In this document: one piece after another, positions 60,049 to 64,000 of the stretch
Position numbering within the stretch: the stretch's first letter is position 1
Layout of the letters: the number at the start of each line of letters is the position of its first letter
DNA from: Collinsella sp. An7
Lineage (GTDB): Bacteria; Actinomycetota; Coriobacteriia; Coriobacteriales; Coriobacteriaceae
Length of the DNA stretch: 64,000 nucleotides
Direction: 5' to 3'
Assembly (NCBI RefSeq): GCF_002159335.1
Contig: NZ_NFHP01000002.1
Span: 62,001-126,000 of the forward strand
The notes under the pieces: generated by a model
What the model was told of the DNA's origin: nothing
The model's input: the letters and a program-made list of their open reading frames with translations, nothing else
Databases searched by the model: none
Made by a program: the position numbers and the translations under genes

Positions 60049-60874
60049 GCCCGAGCAGGGGGTCGCGTGCCCCGGTTGCCCACATCGCGCGGCGTTTGTG
60101 GTGGTAAAGGATGCCGTGGGGCGTGGCCGCGGGCGCGTGTTCTGCGGCAACGGCGGCTGCCCGGTGGTGGGGCAGATGCACCCTGCCGCCCTCACCTGCC
60201 CCGGTGGCGATGCCGCGCTGCTGCCGCGCTATCGGCAGCAGGTCCCCAGCGGGGACGAGCAAGTGCCGGCACGCGTGTGCGCTCACTTTGTAACCGACCG
60301 CGAGCTTATGGCCGGTGCGGAGGGCCTCTCTGCGGAGCAGGCGCGCGTCGTGGCGGCGCAGGCACCCGACCTTGGGCATCTGAGCGCCGAGGGCGAATGC
60401 GTGCTCCTCTGCGTGCTGGCGTCGAGCCGTGCCTGGGCCGCTGGTGAGGGTCTCAACCGCCTTGCGGACCGCGCGCGGGAGCTCGGCTGTGGCGACGCGC
60501 GCATCCTCGACCCGTTCGATACCGCCGCGAGCGGAGCAGCTGTCTTCTCTGCGCTCGAGCAGCCCGGCGTGCACGCACTCATCTTTGCCTCGCCGTGCGT
60601 CCAGCTGATGAGCGAGACCTTTGAGCCGGCCGAGATCAACGAAATAGCCTGCGTGGGCTGCATGCGCTGCACGCAGATCACCGGGTGCCCGGCACTCTCG
60701 TTTGTGCCGCCCGTCTGTGTCATCGATACGGAGGCGTGCGCCGGCTGCGACCTGTGCGCCGACTACTGCCGCACGCACACCATCCTCTCGCCGCGCCAGC
60801 GCATGACGCCCGCCGAGAAGCGCTTTGCGCGCTATTCGGCGGCGCGGTTTGACGAGGAGCAGGGTGAGGACTGA
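60041..60874 (+). CDS. Short Fe-S protein related to indolepyruvate:ferredoxin oxidoreductase alpha subunit
   Basis: 277 residues, while IorA itself has about 580-620. The N-terminus ACPGCPHRA (Cys10, Cys13) and CGNGGCPVVG (Cys35, Cys40) echo the IorA segment around its thiamine-diphosphate domain (CPGCPHR, later GDIGCY). The C-terminus has two [4Fe-4S] sites, Cys204/207/210/216 and Cys233/236/239/243, spaced as in IorA. The pyruvate-binding and most of the thiamine domain are absent, so activity as an oxidoreductase is doubtful; it may be a redox or electron-transfer derivative. Start overlaps the FKBP stop (ATGCGTAA). Confidence 0.7.
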   Translation: MRKPEQGVACPGCPHRAAFVVVKDAVGRGRGRVFCGNGGCPVVGQMHPAALTCPGGDAALLPRYRQQVPSGDEQVPARVCAHFVTDRELMAGAEGLSAEQARVVAAQAPDLGHLSAEGECVLLCVLASSRAWAAGEGLNRLADRARELGCGDARILDPFDTAASGAAVFSALEQPGVHALIFASPCVQLMSETFEPAEINEIACVGCMRCTQITGCPALSFVPPVCVIDTEACAGCDLCADYCRTHTILSPRQRMTPAEKRFARYSAARFDEEQGED

Positions 60875-60965
60875 GGTGCCGGCCGTGCGAGTGCCAGCGG
60901 ATAATCGCAGACCCCCTCTCGCGCACTATGCCAAGAGCGATGTGTCTGTTATACTGAGCAAGTCT

Positions 60966-61042
60966 GTCCCCATCGTCTAGCGGCCCAGGACGCCACCCTT
61001 TCAAGGTGGATATCGCGGGTTCGAATCCCGCTGGGGGCACCA
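60966..61042 (+). tRNA. tRNA-Glu (anticodon TTC), integration site
   Basis: Acceptor GTCCCCA (60966-60972) pairs with TGGGGGC (61032-61038); anticodon stem ccacc/ggtgg with loop ctTTCaa; T-arm gcgggttcgaatcccgc; encoded CCA at 61040-61042. The recombinase gene of the adjoining element ends inside it, on the other strand. Confidence 0.95.
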
Positions 61043-62446
61043 TTTGAAAAAAGTACGAACCCGTGAGACCTCAAGTCTTGCGGGTTCGTTGCTTTCTGCG
61101 TCGAAGTTCATCGTCACCACAACGGCATCGTCCGACACCATCACCTGATACACGAAGGCGTCAAGAAGAAGCTCGTCGGTGAGCGTGGCCCCGAACTGAA
61201 GGAACCGCGCGAAGTTCTCCGGGTCTATGCGCTTTCGGTCGTACATGGCCAGCTCGCGCTCGGCGCGATCCTTCTGCGCCTCAAGCTCCTCGGCCCTCTC
61301 CTTGGTTCCGGGAACCACGATGCCCTGCTCCACCGCCTTGAGGATGTTGGAAAGGCCCGTCTGGGCGGCTCTCAGCGCCGCTGCGGCCCGTTTGCGCCCC
61401 TCGGCTATCTCCTTAGGCTCACCGCCGTCAACGCACATCTCGGCGATTCTGCGCGCCTCCTCCGGCTGCGACAGCAGCTCCCTCAATGCCTTCACGATCT
61501 GCCCCTCAAGCCAGTCGCGGCGGACGGGCTTGACCTCCTTGCAGCTGCCGCAGGCGTAGTACTCGTACTTCCGCTTCGAGGAGCCGCGACCGGAGACCCC
61601 GCGCATGTTGCGCCCGCACGCCGAGCAGATCACGCGCCCGGAGAGCGCGAAGTCCCCCCACTGCTCGTTCTGGCGCTGCTTCTTGCCCTTCACCCTCTGA
61701 GCCTTCATGAAGACCTCCTCGCTGATTATCCTCGGCATGCCGTCCTTCTGGGTTATCCCGCCCCACGAGTAGATGCCCCGGTACTTGTCGTTGTGGAGCA
61801 TGTTGTTTACGAACGTGTCCTTTATGGGGTTGCCGGCCCTCGACACGACGCCGCGCTGCCGCAAGTCCATCGCTATCGAGTTGACGGACTCGCCGTGCGT
61901 CCTGCGGCGGAACACCTCGCGGACTATCTCCGCCTCCTCCGGCACGATCTCATAGCGCCCGTCATCGCCCGTCCGGTACCCGAAGCACCGCACGCCGTTG
62001 GTCTTGCACTGAAGCGCGTTGCCCTCCATGCCACGGCGCGAGCGTATCGAGGTCTTGCGGGACTCGCACGCGGCAAGGCCCTCAAGAAGCTTCTCGTAGA
62101 TGATGCCCTCGGGGGAATCGGGTATGGCCTCAAGGGCGGAAACCAGCTTCACCCCGTGGGCCTGAAGCTCGCGCTTGTATATGGGGGCATCGAACGGATC
62201 GCGGCTGAACCTGTCCATCATGTAGACGAGGACGATGTCGGACTCGCCGGCGTTGGCGATCATCTTCTGGAACTGCGGGCGGTCATCCGTGCGCCCGGAT
62301 ATGGCGTAGTCGCAGTACTCCGCCACTATGGCGTAGCCCTCGCGGGCGCACCAGTCGCGGCACACCCTGAGCTGGCCCTCGATAGACTCCTCGCGCTGCT
62401 TGGAGCACGAGAACCGCGCGTAGAGAACGGCGGTCTTCTGTGACAT
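61001..62446 (-). CDS. Large serine recombinase (integrase)
   Basis: 481 residues. N-terminal resolvase domain with catalytic Ser13 in LYARFSCSKQREESIEGQL and ILVYMMDRFSRDPFD; recombinase domain with VRCFGYRTGDDGRYEIVPEEAEIVREVF and MLHNDKYRGIYSWGG; zinc ribbon VICSACGRNM and YYACGSCKE; then a coiled coil (residues about 345-400). The last 13 residues (WCPQRDSNPRYPP) are the antisense translation of tRNA-Glu, so the C-terminus changes when the element excises. It catalyses integration and excision. aaggagg lies upstream with a wide spacing of about 11. Confidence 0.93.
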   Translation of the reverse strand: MSQKTAVLYARFSCSKQREESIEGQLRVCRDWCAREGYAIVAEYCDYAISGRTDDRPQFQKMIANAGESDIVLVYMMDRFSRDPFDAPIYKRELQAHGVKLVSALEAIPDSPEGIIYEKLLEGLAACESRKTSIRSRRGMEGNALQCKTNGVRCFGYRTGDDGRYEIVPEEAEIVREVFRRRTHGESVNSIAMDLRQRGVVSRAGNPIKDTFVNNMLHNDKYRGIYSWGGITQKDGMPRIISEEVFMKAQRVKGKKQRQNEQWGDFALSGRVICSACGRNMRGVSGRGSSKRKYEYYACGSCKEVKPVRRDWLEGQIVKALRELLSQPEEARRIAEMCVDGGEPKEIAEGRKRAAAALRAAQTGLSNILKAVEQGIVVPGTKERAEELEAQKDRAERELAMYDRKRIDPENFARFLQFGATLTDELLLDAFVYQVMVSDDAVVVTMNFDAESNEPARLEVSRVRTFFKWCPQRDSNPRYPP

Positions 62447-62480
62447 AATGTGCTCGCCTCCTTTCTAGGAGGGGTTTGCT

Positions 62481-62521
62481 GCCCCGGTGATGTGTCTTGG
62501 CGGACGCACCGGGGCTCTTTT
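62481..62521 (+). terminator. Hairpin between recombinase and lipoprotein genes
   Basis: Stem gccccggtg (62481-62489) with caccggggc (62507-62515), followed on the plus strand by TCTTTTATT. Both flanking genes read the other way, so either it serves incoming plus-strand transcripts or it works as a bidirectional stop. Confidence 0.6.
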
Positions 62522-63254
62522 ATTCGGTCATAGGCCAGCCGCAGTCAACGTAGGCCTCAACGCTCGCATGCTCGGGAACCTCCTGAGAAATCGTAGAGAA
62601 CGGGGCCGTTGAGCCGGGGGCAAGCTCGCCGTTGACGTACGTGTACGTGCCTCCCACGATTCCGCCGTCGGCGTTGCGGAACACCACCTGCACGCGGGTG
62701 CCCGAGAAGGTTCCCTCTGTGTTGTTGGCGATCTCACCAGCAACGGTGGTCTCTCCCCACTCGTCAACGCTCTCGGTGATGTTCTCGATGGGAAGCTGGT
62801 CGTAGAAATCCTTCTGGGTTATGTCCTGCTTCGTCCAACCGCTCGAACCAACCGAAGCGGTTACGTCCAGGCTCGCGGTGCTATCCGGTGCGCCCATGTC
62901 GCCGCAAATGGCGGTCTGACCGTCCGGGAACATCAGGGTGATGTAGTCGTCAAGCGTATCGACAACGTTGCCATCTGAGTCGCGAGCTGCAACGGTCACG
63001 TGTATGTTCTCCGCTGCCCACGATGAGTTCGGGTTGCTCACGATCGCTGCAAAGTGCGCGCTTCCGTACGAGTCGAAGTAAAAGCCAGACTCAACGACCT
63101 CAAGATCAATCGGCTCAGCCTCAGACACGGCATCTGTGGTTGCTGGCTCATTCACCTGATTCGAGCCCATTTCTTGCGTTTTGCCGGTGCAACCGGAAAG
63201 GCCCAAAAGGGCAGTTCCTGTTACGAAAACGAACTCTCTTCTCGTAAGGCTCAT
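62520..63254 (-). CDS. Lipoprotein with FxLYD-like C-terminal domain
   Basis: 244 residues. RREFVFVTGTALLGLSGC gives a Tat-like twin arginine and lipobox LSGC near residue 24, so the mature protein is a surface lipoprotein. A Thr/Ser/Glu linker is followed by two beta-rich parts; the second (WGETTVAGEIANNTEGTFSG, then VQVVFRNADGGIVGGTYTYV) resembles FxLYD domains. ATGA overlap with the repressor gene makes it part of the lysogenic transcript. In Streptococcus thermophilus phage TP-J34 the superinfection-exclusion lipoprotein Ltp occupies the equivalent position between integrase and repressor; the same job is proposed here, unproven. gaggagg precedes the ATG. Confidence 0.75.
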   Translation of the reverse strand: MSLTRREFVFVTGTALLGLSGCTGKTQEMGSNQVNEPATTDAVSEAEPIDLEVVESGFYFDSYGSAHFAAIVSNPNSSWAAENIHVTVAARDSDGNVVDTLDDYITLMFPDGQTAICGDMGAPDSTASLDVTASVGSSGWTKQDITQKDFYDQLPIENITESVDEWGETTVAGEIANNTEGTFSGTRVQVVFRNADGGIVGGTYTYVNGELAPGSTAPFSTISQEVPEHASVEAYVDCGWPMTE

Positions 63255-63466
63255 TGATCCTCCTCGCATGTCATCCGTGCCATCTCCTCAAGCGAAACAC
63301 CTAGGGCATCTGCTATAGCCTTCGCCTTCCCCAGCGTTGGCTCCTTCGCCCTTCCCTTCAAAAGTGCATTGATAGTCGATCGCGGCGAGCCAATGGCGTG
63401 CGCAAGCTCAGCAGGCGTCATCCCCTTCTGCTCAAGGTAGTGCGCAAGCACGTCCCGGTACTCCAT
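63251..63466 (-). CDS. Small HTH repressor (XRE/Cro-CI family)
   Basis: 71 residues, essentially one HTH domain (about residues 15-60): MTPAELAHAIGSPRSTINAL with recognition helix in SPRSTINALLKG, then PTLGKAKAIADALGVSLEEM. There is no peptidase or dimerisation domain, unlike lambda CI. It is divergent from the Cro-like gene across 113 bp holding three operators and is coupled to the lipoprotein gene (ATGA). Confidence 0.85.
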   Translation of the reverse strand: MEYRDVLAHYLEQKGMTPAELAHAIGSPRSTINALLKGRAKEPTLGKAKAIADALGVSLEEMARMTCEEDQ

Positions 63467-63499
63467 CTCACGCCTCTCTTAGAGTCCAATTATTTACAC

Positions 63500-63561
63500 G
63501 TACAAAGTATTGCACGGTGCAAAACTTTGTACAATACTAACAGGCGTACAAAGTTTTGTAC
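63500..63561. promoter_or_regulatory. Three 16-bp operators in the divergent regulator region
   Basis: O1 63500-63515 gtacaaagtattgcac, O2 63517-63532 gtgcaaaactttgtac, O3 63546-63561 gtacaaagttttgtac, each an imperfect palindrome. Centres are 17 and 29 bp apart. A plus-strand promoter TTGCAC (63510-63515), 17-bp spacer, AATACT (63533-63538) is covered by O1 and O2; O3 lies just past its start point. Confidence 0.8.
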
Positions 63562-63579
63562 GCGAGAGAGGGGAGAGAG

Positions 63580-63795
63580 ATGACCCTGCAAGAGAAGGTA
63601 GGCCAGTATGTCGAGGCCAACCAAATGACAATGGGCGCGTTTGCCGACAAGCTCGGGATGAGCCGCTCGTCGTTGTTTAACAAAATGCGCGGATCAAACG
63701 AGTTCAGCCTTTCCGAGGCTTTCAACATGTCGCGCATCCTCGGCATGTCGCTTGACGAGTTTTATCGCCTCGCGGTTATCCAGCAGGTTTGCTAG
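63580..63795 (+). CDS. Cro-like HTH regulator
   Basis: 71 residues, HTH family: EANQMTMGAFADKLGMSRSS with recognition helix SRSSLFNKMRGSNEFS, then SEAFNMSRILGMSLDEFYRL. The start at 63580 follows gagggga. Opposite strand to the 63251 repressor; together they make the switch. As in lambda-like phages the rightward gene is expected to favour lytic or early genes. Confidence 0.8.
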   Translation: MTLQEKVGQYVEANQMTMGAFADKLGMSRSSLFNKMRGSNEFSLSEAFNMSRILGMSLDEFYRLAVIQQVC

Positions 63796-63803
63796 GGCTC
63801 GCC

Positions 63804-63893
63804 ATGGAAATCAACGAGCGCATCGAGTACATGCGCGACTTCCTCACAGCGCTCTACCTGCAATGGCTCGAGGAAGGTGAGCCGGTCAGGTGA
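63804..63893 (+). CDS. Very small protein, 29 residues
   Basis: ATG at 63804, eight bases after the Cro-like stop, encodes MEINERIEYMRDFLTALYLQ and nine more residues. Amphipathic, probably helical. It overlaps the next start by 4 bases (GTGA), typical of compact phage early operons. Too short for family assignment. Confidence 0.5.
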   Translation: MEINERIEYMRDFLTALYLQWLEEGEPVR

Positions 63894-64000
63894 AGTGGAC
63901 TACCCGAGAAATCAAGTACCTCGAGGAGCACGCGGGCGACGGGGCGGCGGCAATAGCCGATGTGCTAGGACGCTCGGTTCGCTCGGTCGAGTCGCAGGCA
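63890..64000 (+). CDS. Phage-type HTH (Myb/homeodomain-like) protein, 3' end beyond window
   Basis: 37 codons visible from GTG at 63890, which overlaps the previous stop. MKWTTREIKYLEEHAGDGAA and the following VLGRSVRSVESQA match the W-T-x-x-E-I-x-x-L ... LGRS-x-x-x-V pattern of short DNA-binding proteins common in prophage early regions. The remainder lies outside the window. Confidence 0.6.
   Translation, partial: MKWTTREIKYLEEHAGDGAAAIADVLGRSVRSVESQA

Larger units (their letters stand above)
61001..64000. mobile_element. Left end of an integrated mobile element (prophage or integrative element) at tRNA-Glu
   Basis: Gene style changes after the tRNA: lower GC, a serine recombinase, lipoprotein, two small HTH regulators in divergent order, then very short overlapping phage-like genes. 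The element continues past the window; the other end and its attachment repeat are not visible. The exact junction is unknown but should fall in or just after 61001-61045. Confidence 0.8.

Overview
The window is GC-rich (roughly two thirds G+C by eye), densely coded bacterial chromosome. Gene content and style point to a gut or oral actinobacterium of the Coriobacteriia (Collinsella/Olsenella-like). The hints are a compact his operon, a tagatose-6-phosphate pathway, a mannose-family PTS for galactosyl-hexosamines, Tat-type lipoproteins and many short palindromic intergenic repeats. The class is an inference from gene content; no rRNA gene is present to settle it.

Layout. 1-1617: end of a nitrate/sulfonate/taurine-type ABC transporter. 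1905-3908: nagB-like and nagA amino-sugar genes. 4020-6446: an orphan larB, an Spx/ArsC-like protein and a PHP-family phosphatase. 6518-13367 (minus): histidine operon hisD-C-B-H-A-F-I-E, without hisG. 13558-16652 (minus): polar amino-acid ABC transporter. 17016-25746: aspS, ppc, hisS, a threonine aldolase and a truncated EamA transporter. 26258-27718: pyk. 28155-29441: a DUF4143 ATPase with an unusual tandem-repeat array upstream.

29796-48067 is a large galactose/host-glycan island. The lacR-lacA-lacB-lacC genes plus a class II aldolase form the tagatose-6-phosphate route. galM-galK-galT provide most of the Leloir route. A bgaC-PTS(B,C,D,A)-gntR-agaS-agaA cluster imports and breaks down galactosyl-N-acetylhexosamine-type sugars. 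The logical flow is beta-galactosidase, then PTS uptake, deacetylation (AgaA), deamination/isomerisation (AgaS) to tagatose-6-phosphate, LacC and the aldolase, with released galactose entering galMKT. A membrane-anchored, TPR-like protein of unknown function sits inside the PTS operon.

48776-60874: tRNA-Thr, a repeat-rich stretch without genes, arginine genes argC-J-B-D behind probable ArgR operators, a Cof-type HAD phosphatase, a NusG_II-domain protein, two paralogous helical-repeat proteins of unknown function, an FKBP isomerase, and a short indolepyruvate-oxidoreductase-like Fe-S protein.

60966-64000: an integrated mobile element (prophage or similar) begins at tRNA-Glu and runs off the end. 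Its serine-recombinase gene ends inside the tRNA. Next come a lipoprotein, a repressor and a divergent Cro-like gene, with three 16-bp operators between the two regulators: a lambda-like switch with a lipoprotein in the position where some phages keep a superinfection-exclusion gene.

Intergenic spaces hold at least five families of palindromic repeats, several represented two or more times within this window. These, the tandem array at 29491-29623 and the lysogeny module are the least ordinary things here.
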